This document shows, one piece after another, positions 7,836-15,717 of a stretch of DNA of 64,000 bases. This stretch comes from Ponticoccus alexandrii (lineage in GTDB: Bacteria; Pseudomonadota; Alphaproteobacteria; Rhodobacterales; Rhodobacteraceae): NCBI RefSeq assembly GCF_016806125.1, contig NZ_CP047170.1, positions 124,001 to 188,000 on the forward strand, read 5' to 3'. A program made the position numbers and the translations under genes. The number at the start of each line of letters is the position of its first letter. The first letter of the stretch is position 1. Below the pieces are notes generated by a model. It worked only from the letters and a program-made list of their open reading frames with translations, was not told the DNA's origin and searched no databases.

Positions 7836-8668
7836 GACGCCTCTCCGACCGCAGGCACCCTTGGCAGCAGGCGCTCCATCAGGGCCAGCAGTTTCGGCTG
7901 GACGATCTTGACCGCCTCCCAGACCTCGTCCTCGTTGGTGATATGGGTCGAGGCGATATCGCCGACGGCCAGGTTCGTGACCGCCGAGATCGCCAGCACC
8001 TTCATGCCCGCATGGCGCCCAACGATCACCTCGGGGACCGTGGACATCCCCACGAGGGTGCATCCGGCGGCCCGCAGCAGCCGGATCAGCGCCGGCGGCT
8101 CAAAGCTGGGGCCAACCACATGCGCATAGACGCCCGCCCGGATCGACGGATCGAGCGACCGAGCAAGCGACAACAGCGCCGGATCGTAGGCCTGGTTCAT
8201 CGAGACGAACCGCGCACCCAGACTGTCGTCATTCGGCCCGCGCAACGGATCGCCGCCGCAGACGACGGGCAGCGAAAGGTGATCCTCGATCACTACAAGG
8301 TCGCCCACCTCGAACCCGTCCCCGATGCCCCCGGCGGCATTGGTGAAGATCGCCGTCCGCGCCCCCAGCGCCGCCATCAGGCGGATCGGAAAAGTGACCT
8401 CGGCGGCGGAATAGCCCTCGTACATGTGCACGCGCCCGCGCATCGCGACGACGCGCCGCCCGAACAGCGTCCCCAGCAAGAGCACGCCATCATGGCCCGG
8501 CGCGGTCGATACGGGGAAATGTGGAATATCGCGATAGGGAATCTCGACCCCCTCGATCGCATCCGCCAGCGGCCCAAGCCCCGAACCAAGGACCAGCGCG
8601 ATCTCGGGAGTGACGTCGGACAGGGCCCGGACAGCTTCTACCGCCTCTGAAAGATGCTCTTTCAACAT
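7832..8668 (-). CDS. Purine nucleoside phosphorylase, trimeric PNP/MTAP family
   Basis: 278 residues. LVLGSGLG (phosphate loop, 26-32), RVHMYEGYS (79-87), TNAAGGIG (109-116), VGPSFE (185-190), GMSTVPEVI (207-215) and SAVTN (228-232) are those of the trimeric family. The Glu in PSFE and the Asn in VTN match human PNP Glu201 and Asn243, which recognise 6-oxopurines; this argues for inosine-type substrates (including methylthioinosine) rather than MTA itself. The ATG at 8668 was chosen because GGAG lies 7 bases upstream; in-frame ATGs further upstream lack one. It is the first gene of the leftward operon. Confidence 0.9.
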   Translation of the reverse strand: MLKEHLSEAVEAVRALSDVTPEIALVLGSGLGPLADAIEGVEIPYRDIPHFPVSTAPGHDGVLLLGTLFGRRVVAMRGRVHMYEGYSAAEVTFPIRLMAALGARTAIFTNAAGGIGDGFEVGDLVVIEDHLSLPVVCGGDPLRGPNDDSLGARFVSMNQAYDPALLSLARSLDPSIRAGVYAHVVGPSFEPPALIRLLRAAGCTLVGMSTVPEVIVGRHAGMKVLAISAVTNLAVGDIASTHITNEDEVWEAVKIVQPKLLALMERLLPRVPAVGEAS

Positions 8669-8705
8669 GCCACACTCCATCCAGTTGCCAGCAGGGTCGA
8701 GCCTC

Positions 8706-8734
8706 CGGATAGGTCGATTGTACGCAAATGTCAA
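8706..8734 (-). promoter_or_regulatory. Promoter of the leftward nucleoside-salvage operon
   Basis: On the minus strand TTGACA (8734-8729) is followed after exactly 17 bases by TATCCG (8711-8706), about 40 bases before the phosphorylase start. The -35 box forms one arm of the palindrome shared with the opposite promoter. Confidence 0.55.
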
Positions 8735-8745
8735 TTCATTTGACA
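8729..8745. promoter_or_regulatory. Operator-like palindrome between divergent operons
   Basis: TGTCAA-TTCAT-TTGACA is a perfect 6-base inverted repeat with a 5-base centre, in the 163-base gap between the phosphorylase operon and the BMP transporter operon. Each arm, read outwards, is a consensus TTGACA -35 box, so one bound regulator could block both promoters. The local regulator candidate is the SorC-family gene at the end of the transporter operon. The rightward -10 (about 8763-8768) is weak, so that promoter may need help. Confidence 0.5.
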
Positions 8746-8831
8746 ATTGGTGAATTCGACAGTACGGCTTGTATCGGAGAGGGCGCCGCCCCTATGCGTG
8801 GCCGCGACGATCAGAACAGGGAGTATCCGAA

Positions 8832-9848
8832 ATGAAACATCTTGCCGCCGCTGCCGCCGCCGCAACCTTGAGCATGACAGGCTTTGCCGCCCCCGCCCTG
8901 GCCGAAGGTGAGCAGATCATTTACGTGACGCCGAACCCGATCGGGAACAACGCCTTCCTGCGTCTTGGCCGCGAAGGCAGCGAGGCCGCCGCCGCCGCCA
9001 TGAACGGCAGCATCGCCAGCTACGAAAGCGACTCGCCCCCGGCGATGCTGGAAAACCTCTACGCCGCGGTGGGCAACGGAGCCGACATCGTCGTGGCGGT
9101 CAGCTTTTCGGCGGTCGACGGGGTTCTGGAGGTTGCACCGACGGCACCGGACACGGACTTCCTGATCGTCGACGCCTGCCCGCAGGGTGATCGCCCCGCG
9201 AATATCCACTGCGCCGTCTTCCGCGAGCACGAGGCCTCTTTCCTGATGGGCTTCATGGCGGCCAAGGCATCCGAGACCGGCAAGCTGGGCGTGGTCGGGC
9301 CGATCGACATTCCCTTCATGCACCGCTTTACCGACAGCTTCGCCGATGGCGCCCATCACCTGAACCCGGACATTGACGTTCAGGTGCGCTGGGTCGGCGG
9401 GCAGAACCCGTTCTCGGACCCGGTGCGCGCGAAGGAACAGGCGCTGGCCCTTGGCGCGCAGGGTGCCGACGTGATCTATGCCGCCGCCGCCGGCGGCAGC
9501 TTTGGCGTCTTCGAGGCTGCCGCAGAGGCGGGCTTCAAGGTCTTCGGCGTCGACACCAACCTTTGCGAATTCGCCGAAGGTGCCATGATCGACAGCGCGC
9601 TGAAGCGGGTTGACGAAGCCATCCTGCAATCCCTCGAAGCCATCGCCGCCGGTGAGGACGCGATATTCGCCAGCTACGGCCTGAAAGAGAAAGGCATGGG
9701 CGCCATCGCCATGGACGAGGCCGAGGCCATCGCCGAGAGCGGCTGCCTGATCGCCGAGATGCCCGCCGTCGCCGAGGAAACGCGCGCGCTGGCCGCCCGG
9801 ATCATCTCGGGCGACGTGACCGTGAACGATCCCCTGATGGCCGAGTGA
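8832..9848 (+). CDS. BMP-family nucleoside-binding periplasmic protein
   Basis: 338 residues with a signal peptide ending PALA-EGEQ near residue 24; no lipobox Cys, so it is a free periplasmic protein. The mature part has the type I periplasmic-binding fold of the BMP (PnrA/NupA/Med) family, for example VVAVSFSAVDGV, GFMAAKASETGKLGVVG and VDTNLCEF. BMP proteins bind purine and other nucleosides. GGGAG precedes the ATG. The ATPase start overlaps its stop (GTGA). With the two permeases and ATPase it forms a Nup-type importer whose natural cargo should be what the divergent salvage operon consumes. Confidence 0.9.
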   Translation: MKHLAAAAAAATLSMTGFAAPALAEGEQIIYVTPNPIGNNAFLRLGREGSEAAAAAMNGSIASYESDSPPAMLENLYAAVGNGADIVVAVSFSAVDGVLEVAPTAPDTDFLIVDACPQGDRPANIHCAVFREHEASFLMGFMAAKASETGKLGVVGPIDIPFMHRFTDSFADGAHHLNPDIDVQVRWVGGQNPFSDPVRAKEQALALGAQGADVIYAAAAGGSFGVFEAAAEAGFKVFGVDTNLCEFAEGAMIDSALKRVDEAILQSLEAIAAGEDAIFASYGLKEKGMGAIAMDEAEAIAESGCLIAEMPAVAEETRALAARIISGDVTVNDPLMAE

Positions 9849-11407
9849 CGGGGGCCAGCGTGCCGACACCCGTTCCCGCCGACCGCGCGGTTTGCAGCCT
9901 GCGCAATGTTTCCCGGTCGTTTGGGCCGGTCAAGGCCCTGTCGGATGTCAGCTTCGACATCCGACAGGGAGAGTTCCTGGCCCTGATCGGCGAAAACGGC
10001 GCCGGAAAGTCCACGGCGATGGGCGTTCTGTTCGGCCTTGTCGACCCCGACACCGGCCATGTCGAGGTCGGCGGGACGCCGCGCCGCTTCGCCTCGGCAC
10101 GCGATGCGATCGACGCCGGGTTCGGCATGGTGCACCAGCATTTCAAGCTGTACCCGGAACTCACCGTCATCGAGAACGTGCTGGTGGGCAACGAGGGCGG
10201 CGGCCCGCTGGCCCGCATCCCTTTCCGCGCCGCCGAAGCGCGGCTGCGCGACATCATCAAGACCTACGACTTCCGCCTCGACCTTCAGGCGACGGTCGCG
10301 GACCTCAGCGTCGGGGAAAAGCAGCGCGTCGAGATACTCAAGCTGCTGTTCCGCGATGCCCAGGTGATCTTTCTGGACGAACCGACGGCGGTCCTGACCC
10401 CGCAGGAATGCCTGTCCCTCTTCGACATGCTGCGGCGCCTTCAGAAAGAAGGGGCCTCCATCGTGCTGATTTCCCACAAGCTGGACGAAGTGATCGCAAA
10501 TGCCGAGCGTATTCTTGTGATGCGGCGCGGCGCGCTGGTGGCAGAGCGCGCGGCAGAGGCGACAGACCGCGCGGAACTGGCGGGCCTGATGGTCGGCGCG
10601 CAGATCGAGGCCCCGGCCAAGGTCAACGCGGCAACGGACAGGACCGTGCTCAGCATTCGCGACCTCACCGTCGCCGGACCCTCGGGCAAGCCGCGCGTCG
10701 ACGCGGTGTCCTTCGACGTGGCGGAGGGCGAGATCTTCGGGATCGCCGGTGTGTCCGGTAATGGACAGAAGGCCCTTGTCGACGCGCTGATGGGGCTGGA
10801 AACGCCAACCGGCGGGACGGTTCTGTTCCGGGGCGAGGAGATCACCGGAAAAAGCGTCGCAGAGCGCCGCGCCGCAGGCATCGGCTACATGTCCGAAGAC
10901 CGCATGTCGGTTGGCCTGGCGGCGCAGGGCAGCATCACCGAGAACACCACCGCCGGGCGCGAGCACAGCGCCGCCTTCTCGCGCCGCGGCTGGCTGCGCA
11001 AGCGCGCCATGACCCGCCATGCAGAGAGGCTTATCGAGACTTTCGACATCCGCACGCCCTCTGCGCAGCTGCATGTGGGCAAACTGTCGGGCGGCAACCA
11101 GCAAAAGGTCGTGGTCGCGCGCGAGGTTTCGGCGCAGCCCCGGCTGCTGCTGGTCGAAAACCCCTGCTGGGGTGTCGACGTGGGCGCCATGGCAACCATC
11201 CACGGCCAGCTTCTCGACCTGGCGAAATCCGGCTGCGCCATCGTCCTTGTCAGCAGCGACCTTGAAGAGCTGTTCGCCCTCAGCGACCGGGTCGGGGTGA
11301 TCTACGAGGGCGCGATAGGGCGCATATTCCCGCGCGATGCCCTTGACACCTTTGCCATAGGCGCCGCGATGGCCGGCGGCGGGCACATCGGGGACAAGCA
11401 CGCATGA
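9845..11407 (+). CDS. Nucleoside ABC importer ATPase (two nucleotide-binding domains)
   Basis: 520 residues, GTG start. It has two fused ATPase domains as in YufO/NupB/RbsA-type proteins. Domain 1: Walker A GENGAGKST (about 55-63), LSVGEKQRVEI signature, LDEPTAVLTP Walker B. Domain 2: a degenerate Walker A GVSGNGQKAL, LSGGNQQKVVVARE signature, and VENPCWGVDVGA in place of the usual DEPT, so the second site may hydrolyse ATP poorly, as is common in this family. Coupled by GTGA and ATGA overlaps to its neighbours. Confidence 0.92.
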   Translation: MTGASVPTPVPADRAVCSLRNVSRSFGPVKALSDVSFDIRQGEFLALIGENGAGKSTAMGVLFGLVDPDTGHVEVGGTPRRFASARDAIDAGFGMVHQHFKLYPELTVIENVLVGNEGGGPLARIPFRAAEARLRDIIKTYDFRLDLQATVADLSVGEKQRVEILKLLFRDAQVIFLDEPTAVLTPQECLSLFDMLRRLQKEGASIVLISHKLDEVIANAERILVMRRGALVAERAAEATDRAELAGLMVGAQIEAPAKVNAATDRTVLSIRDLTVAGPSGKPRVDAVSFDVAEGEIFGIAGVSGNGQKALVDALMGLETPTGGTVLFRGEEITGKSVAERRAAGIGYMSEDRMSVGLAAQGSITENTTAGREHSAAFSRRGWLRKRAMTRHAERLIETFDIRTPSAQLHVGKLSGGNQQKVVVAREVSAQPRLLLVENPCWGVDVGAMATIHGQLLDLAKSGCAIVLVSSDLEELFALSDRVGVIYEGAIGRIFPRDALDTFAIGAAMAGGGHIGDKHA

Positions 11408-12429
11408 CGCATCTGTTCACAAGCCGGAGGCTGGTGCCCATCGGCGTCGGGCTGCTCGCCCTCGTATTGTTTCCGCTTCTTGTACCGGGATCCGGCGAGA
11501 TCGTCGCCAGCTTCTTCAACGGCGCCTTTGGCGGGCGCAACTTCTTCAACCTTTACGCAACCCTCAGCCGCTACACCATCCTGCTTGGAATGGCGCTGGC
11601 CGTGCTCATCTCGTTCCGCGCGGGGCTGCTGAACATCGGCGGCGAGGGCCAGCTGGTGCTTGGCGGGCTGGTCGCGGCACTGGTGGGGGTTTACCTGCCC
11701 GCGCCGCCCCTTGCTGTCGCGGTGGTCGCGCTGCTGGCGGCCATGACGGCAGGCGCCTGCTGGGCCGTTCTGGCGGGGCTGCTGGAGCGTGGCACCGGGG
11801 TGCCGCTTCTGATCGGCTCGCTCCTGCTGAACTACCCGGCCTCTTTCCTCGCCTCCTACGCCGTGTCGCATCCCTTCCGCGACGTGGCCAGCGGCGCGAC
11901 CCAGACCTTCCGTATCCTACGCGAGGCTGGCCTGCCGCGCTTTCAGGGTACGATCCTGGATTACGGCATCTTCCTGATCGGCGCCGCCGCGCTGGCCTAC
12001 GTCATCCTGGAACGGTTCACCGTCTTCGGCTATCGCAGTCGCCTGCGCGGCTACAGTGCGGGATTTGCGCGGGCCTCGGGCTTTCCCAACAGGCGGCTCT
12101 ATTACAGAACCCTGATGCTCAGCGGCGCGGCGGCGGGCATGACCGGCTTTGTCGCCGTCTTCGGCAGCAGCCAGCGCTTTGTCGACGGGATGCTGACCAC
12201 GCCGCTTTACGCCTGGACCGGCATCGCCGCGGTCCTGCTGGCGGCGGTCCGCCCCGGCCTTGTGCCGCTGACGGCCTTTTTCTTCGCCATGCTGGCCACA
12301 GGTTCCATCGGTATGGAGCGGACGGCCGGCATCCCGCGCGAGTTCGGCCAGGTCATCCAGGCCCTGATCGTTTTGACGCTGGCCGGGTTTGCCGGGAAAC
12401 TGACAGCCATCTCCGGCGGCACGAGGTAA
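11404..12429 (+). CDS. Nucleoside ABC importer permease 1 (NupP type)
   Basis: 341 residues, strongly hydrophobic with about 8-10 membrane segments of the BPD_transp_2 family. The segment AGLLNIGGEGQLVLGGLVAAL is typical of YufP/NupP permeases. It follows the ATPase with an ATGA overlap and is followed after 4 bases by the second permease. Two different permeases plus a double ATPase are the normal architecture of BMP-dependent importers. Confidence 0.9.
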   Translation: MTHLFTSRRLVPIGVGLLALVLFPLLVPGSGEIVASFFNGAFGGRNFFNLYATLSRYTILLGMALAVLISFRAGLLNIGGEGQLVLGGLVAALVGVYLPAPPLAVAVVALLAAMTAGACWAVLAGLLERGTGVPLLIGSLLLNYPASFLASYAVSHPFRDVASGATQTFRILREAGLPRFQGTILDYGIFLIGAAALAYVILERFTVFGYRSRLRGYSAGFARASGFPNRRLYYRTLMLSGAAAGMTGFVAVFGSSQRFVDGMLTTPLYAWTGIAAVLLAAVRPGLVPLTAFFFAMLATGSIGMERTAGIPREFGQVIQALIVLTLAGFAGKLTAISGGTR

Positions 12430-12433
12430 CGCG

Positions 12434-13333
12434 ATGCTCTTTGACGCAGCCCTGATCGATTCCGTTCCGCGCCTTGTCACCCCGGTGCTGCTTGCCGCCA
12501 TTGGTGGCGCCCTTTGCGAGCGCTCGGGCGTCTTCAACATCTCGCTCGAAGGCATGATGCTGGTCGGCGCCTTCGCCGCCGTCGCGGGCACCTTCTACAC
12601 CGGCTCCCCCTTGGGGGGCCTTACCGCGGCCCTTGTCGCGGGCGCCGTCTTCGGGCTGCTGTTCGCGTTCTTCAGCGTCTGGCGGAAAGGCGACGACATC
12701 ATCGTCAGCATCGGCATCAACATCCTCGCCGTTGGCCTGACCGCCCTGCTGCTGCGCAGCCTCTTCGGCGTTTCCGGCCAGTTCGACGACCCCGCCATCG
12801 CCGCATTGCCCAATCTCGACCTTGGCCCGGTCGGGGATATTCCCGTTCTGGGCAGTTTCCTGTCGGGCCAGTCGGTGCTGGTCTGGCTTGCGGTGGCGCT
12901 GGCCTTCGCCGTCCACCACTTCCTGCACCACAACAACCTCGGGCTGCGGTTGCGGGCCGCCGGGCAGAATGCCGAGGCGCTGCGCACGGTCGGTATCTCG
13001 CCCGAGCGGATCAAGACAACCGCGCTGCTCGCCTGCGGCGCGCTCTGCGCCCTTGGCGGCGCGCAACTGTCGATTTCGAACGTGACGCTCTTTACCGAGG
13101 GCATGAGCGCCGGACGCGGCTGGATCGCCCTGGTCATCGTGATGATGTGCCGGGGGCGCCTGCTCTGGATCCTGCTGGGCGCCCTGCTCTTCGGCTTTAT
13201 CGACGCGATGAGTGTGCGCCTGCAGGGGCTGGGCCTGCCGCAACAGGTCACCGACGCCCTGCCCTATGTGCTGGCGCTGTTAGTGCTGGCCCTCAGCTAC
13301 CGGCGGCGGACGAGGCGTGCCCATGCGACGTGA
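12434..13333 (+). CDS. Nucleoside ABC importer permease 2 (NupQ type)
   Basis: 299 residues, all-helical membrane protein of the same BPD_transp_2 family (YufQ/NupQ). GVFNISLEGMMLVGAFAAV matches the conserved loop of this subunit. It ends 11 bases inside the SorC regulator gene. It pairs with permease 1 to form the channel of the importer. Confidence 0.9.
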   Translation: MLFDAALIDSVPRLVTPVLLAAIGGALCERSGVFNISLEGMMLVGAFAAVAGTFYTGSPLGGLTAALVAGAVFGLLFAFFSVWRKGDDIIVSIGINILAVGLTALLLRSLFGVSGQFDDPAIAALPNLDLGPVGDIPVLGSFLSGQSVLVWLAVALAFAVHHFLHHNNLGLRLRAAGQNAEALRTVGISPERIKTTALLACGALCALGGAQLSISNVTLFTEGMSAGRGWIALVIVMMCRGRLLWILLGALLFGFIDAMSVRLQGLGLPQQVTDALPYVLALLVLALSYRRRTRRAHAT

Positions 13334-14279
13334 TCCGATACAGCAGCGCCAGCAGATCGAAGACCAGATCATCGAAGCGGCCTGGGCCTATTACCACGAC
13401 GACCTCAACCAGTCCGAGATCGCCGAGAAGCTGGGGCTGTCGCGCGCGACGGTGGTCAACTACCTCGGTGAGGCGCGCAAACGCGAATACGTGCGGATAT
13501 CTCTCAGCCCTGACGTGTTCCGCGAGCGCCAGATCTCGAGCGAGCTGCGGGAAAAATTCGGCCTGAAAGAGTGTCTGGTGGTCCCCACCGGCGAAACCGG
13601 GGACCAGACCCTGTCACGCGTGGCCCGCGCCGCCTCGGACTGGTTGCCGCAGCTGCTGGCGCGCGGGGACCGGCTGGGTGTGTCCTGGGGCGAGACGATC
13701 TTCAAGGTCTCGCAATATGCGGAACGCCGCCCCATCCCCGAGATCGAAATCGTCCAGCTGGTCGGCTCGATGACAACGCCGCTTGGCTTCGCCGCCGAGA
13801 CATGCTCGGCCAATCTTGCGCAGAAGTTCGACGCCACCTGCATCAACCTTCACGCACCGCTGCTGGTCGAACAACCCGGCCTTGCCCAGATGCTGCGCGC
13901 CGAACCCGTGATCGCACGCCAACTGGACGCGGTGCGCACCTGCAACAAGGTGCTGTTCGCCGCCGGGTCCTGCGAGCCTGACAGCCACGTGGTCCGATGC
14001 GGCCTCGTGTCTCTCGACCTGCTAGAGGCCTACAAGGCCCGAGGCGCGCAGGCCGTCATTTCCGGACGCTTCATAGATGCCGAGGGCAATGCAATTCTCG
14101 GCGAAATGGACAGCCGTATCATCGGCGCCGACATCGCGCAGATGAAAGGCAAGGACGTCGCGCTTCTGGTATCCGCCGGCCTCGACCGCGTCGATCCGAT
14201 ACTGGCCACCATGCGGGCGGGCATTACGACCCACCTAGCCACCTGTTCTGCCACGGCCGCCGCGCTGCTGAATACGTGA
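13323..14279 (+). CDS. SorC/DeoR-type sugar-binding transcriptional regulator
   Basis: 318 residues. N-terminal helix-turn-helix (NQSEIAEKLGLSRATVVNYLGEAR, about 27-50), then the SorC C-terminal effector domain (NKVLFAAGSCEPDSH, GAQAVISGRFIDAEG, GKDVALLVSAG). SorC effectors are usually phosphorylated sugars; a pentose 1-phosphate or its ketose from the neighbouring operon would be the natural inducer (inference). The ATG at 13323 was chosen because GAGG lies 7 bases upstream; a GTG at 13317 is in frame but too close to it. It overlaps permease 2 by 11 bases, so it is the last gene of the transporter operon and probably acts at the palindrome 4.6 kb upstream. Confidence 0.88.
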   Translation: MRRDPIQQRQQIEDQIIEAAWAYYHDDLNQSEIAEKLGLSRATVVNYLGEARKREYVRISLSPDVFRERQISSELREKFGLKECLVVPTGETGDQTLSRVARAASDWLPQLLARGDRLGVSWGETIFKVSQYAERRPIPEIEIVQLVGSMTTPLGFAAETCSANLAQKFDATCINLHAPLLVEQPGLAQMLRAEPVIARQLDAVRTCNKVLFAAGSCEPDSHVVRCGLVSLDLLEAYKARGAQAVISGRFIDAEGNAILGEMDSRIIGADIAQMKGKDVALLVSAGLDRVDPILATMRAGITTHLATCSATAAALLNT

Positions 14280-14517
14280 CCTCGATTTATTCGTTGCAAT
14301 TCGACGGGCGAGAGAAGAAAACTCTCTGAGATTCCCGCCGTCCGGTGATCTGCGCAACCGCGTCATGCCGGGACTCATCGCAGAACATGGAATCGGGCGC
14401 GCTGCAATTCCGCCGCAGAATTTACGCGGAAAGAGCACACGAAAATATGGGCATCCGCGCGGAATACAGGGACAACAGAACGAATCCGAGCCTGTCAGAA
14501 ATTCGAGGACCTTTTCA

Positions 14518-15717
14518 ATGCATACTGAATGGATACAAAACTCCGCAGACCGCTATGACGCCTGCAATCGTGCAACGCTGAACTGGCTGATGGCGCGCGG
14601 AAGTCTGTCTGGCGGCTTCCTGAATACCAAGGTGCATTCGATTACCGGGAAAGATTACGATGCCGCCTCGGGCGCGCGAGGCCCTGACTATACCTATGGC
14701 TGGATACAGGGGCGCGGGCTGGAGGCGCTTTCCAGTTTCGTGATACATTACAAGGGCCTGGACCCGGCGTTCTCGGACCGGCTTCGCAAAACCGGTGCCG
14801 CGCTCTACAGGCGTCTGGCCGAGAAGCAGGCCGGGGACGGCCATGCCTATTTCCTTTATGGGCCAGACGGACAGCCCGTGATTTCCCAAAACGGCACCCT
14901 CACACCTCAGGCGCCCGCTGGATCGGTCTATACCTATTCCGACGCCTTCGTCTCCAAGGGGCTTTTTGCAGCCTCGCATCTATACGAGCCGGAGATGTCG
15001 GGAAATTACCTGACCTACCTCAAAGAGGTCATTGCCGCCGTCGAAGACGGGCGGTTTCAGATGGATGAAACAAAACCGCTTTCACAGGAAAGCATCGCAG
15101 CGGAACCGGATGATTTCGGCCCGCGCATGATTTTGCTTGCGGCATCCGGTCTTCTGCATCGTCTTGGATATTCTGAGGAGACCGATTTTGCGGACCGCTT
15201 TATCGCACACGTGCTTGACCGGCATTTCGATCCCGACTCTGGCCTTTTGCTGACCATTCACGGCGAAGACATCTGCAATGTCGGACATGCCATCGAATTT
15301 TGTGGCTTTGCCTTCGAACATCTCGCCGTTCGCCCGGATCAGGAACGGCTTGACCGGATTGTCGATATACTCCTCCGCTGCATGGAAATCGGGATGCAGG
15401 GACCGGGAATTGCGCTTTATCTTTCGGCCTCCAGCGGCGCGCTGAAATCGCCCTATTTCCCGTGGTGGCCAATGCCCGAAGCGATCCGCGCCTGTGCCCT
15501 TGGATACCAGTTGACCGGGGACAGCCGGCTGATCGCCCCGTGGAAGAAGGCCGATGCGGCCTTCTTCACGCAGTACTGGCGACAGGATCTGGGCTTCGCC
15601 TATCAAACCCGGACCGTCGACGGACCCGTCGACTTTGTGCCCGCGACCCCCGATCTCGATCCCGGCTATCACACCGGGCTCAGCCTTCTGGCGGCGATCC
15701 GGTCCGCCCGTCGCTAG
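14518..15717 (+). CDS. AGE-family epimerase/isomerase (N-acylglucosamine 2-epimerase-like)
   Basis: 399 residues, the length of the family. The (alpha/alpha)6-barrel motifs are visible: YGWIQGRGLEAL near residue 60, CNVGHAIEFCGFAFEH (about 255-270) and FPWWPMPEAIRACALGY (about 317-333), equivalent to the conserved GH-x-E and WWPQ-x-E active-site segments. AGE enzymes interconvert GlcNAc and ManNAc; relatives epimerise mannose or cellobiose. GAGG stands about 9 bases before the ATG. It is monocistronic and convergent with the amino-sugar operon; the two TAG stops overlap tail to tail by three bases. Its codons and the 240 bases upstream are visibly less GC-rich than the surroundings, hinting at separate acquisition. 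Substrate uncertain. Confidence 0.8.
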   Translation: MHTEWIQNSADRYDACNRATLNWLMARGSLSGGFLNTKVHSITGKDYDAASGARGPDYTYGWIQGRGLEALSSFVIHYKGLDPAFSDRLRKTGAALYRRLAEKQAGDGHAYFLYGPDGQPVISQNGTLTPQAPAGSVYTYSDAFVSKGLFAASHLYEPEMSGNYLTYLKEVIAAVEDGRFQMDETKPLSQESIAAEPDDFGPRMILLAASGLLHRLGYSEETDFADRFIAHVLDRHFDPDSGLLLTIHGEDICNVGHAIEFCGFAFEHLAVRPDQERLDRIVDILLRCMEIGMQGPGIALYLSASSGALKSPYFPWWPMPEAIRACALGYQLTGDSRLIAPWKKADAAFFTQYWRQDLGFAYQTRTVDGPVDFVPATPDLDPGYHTGLSLLAAIRSARR

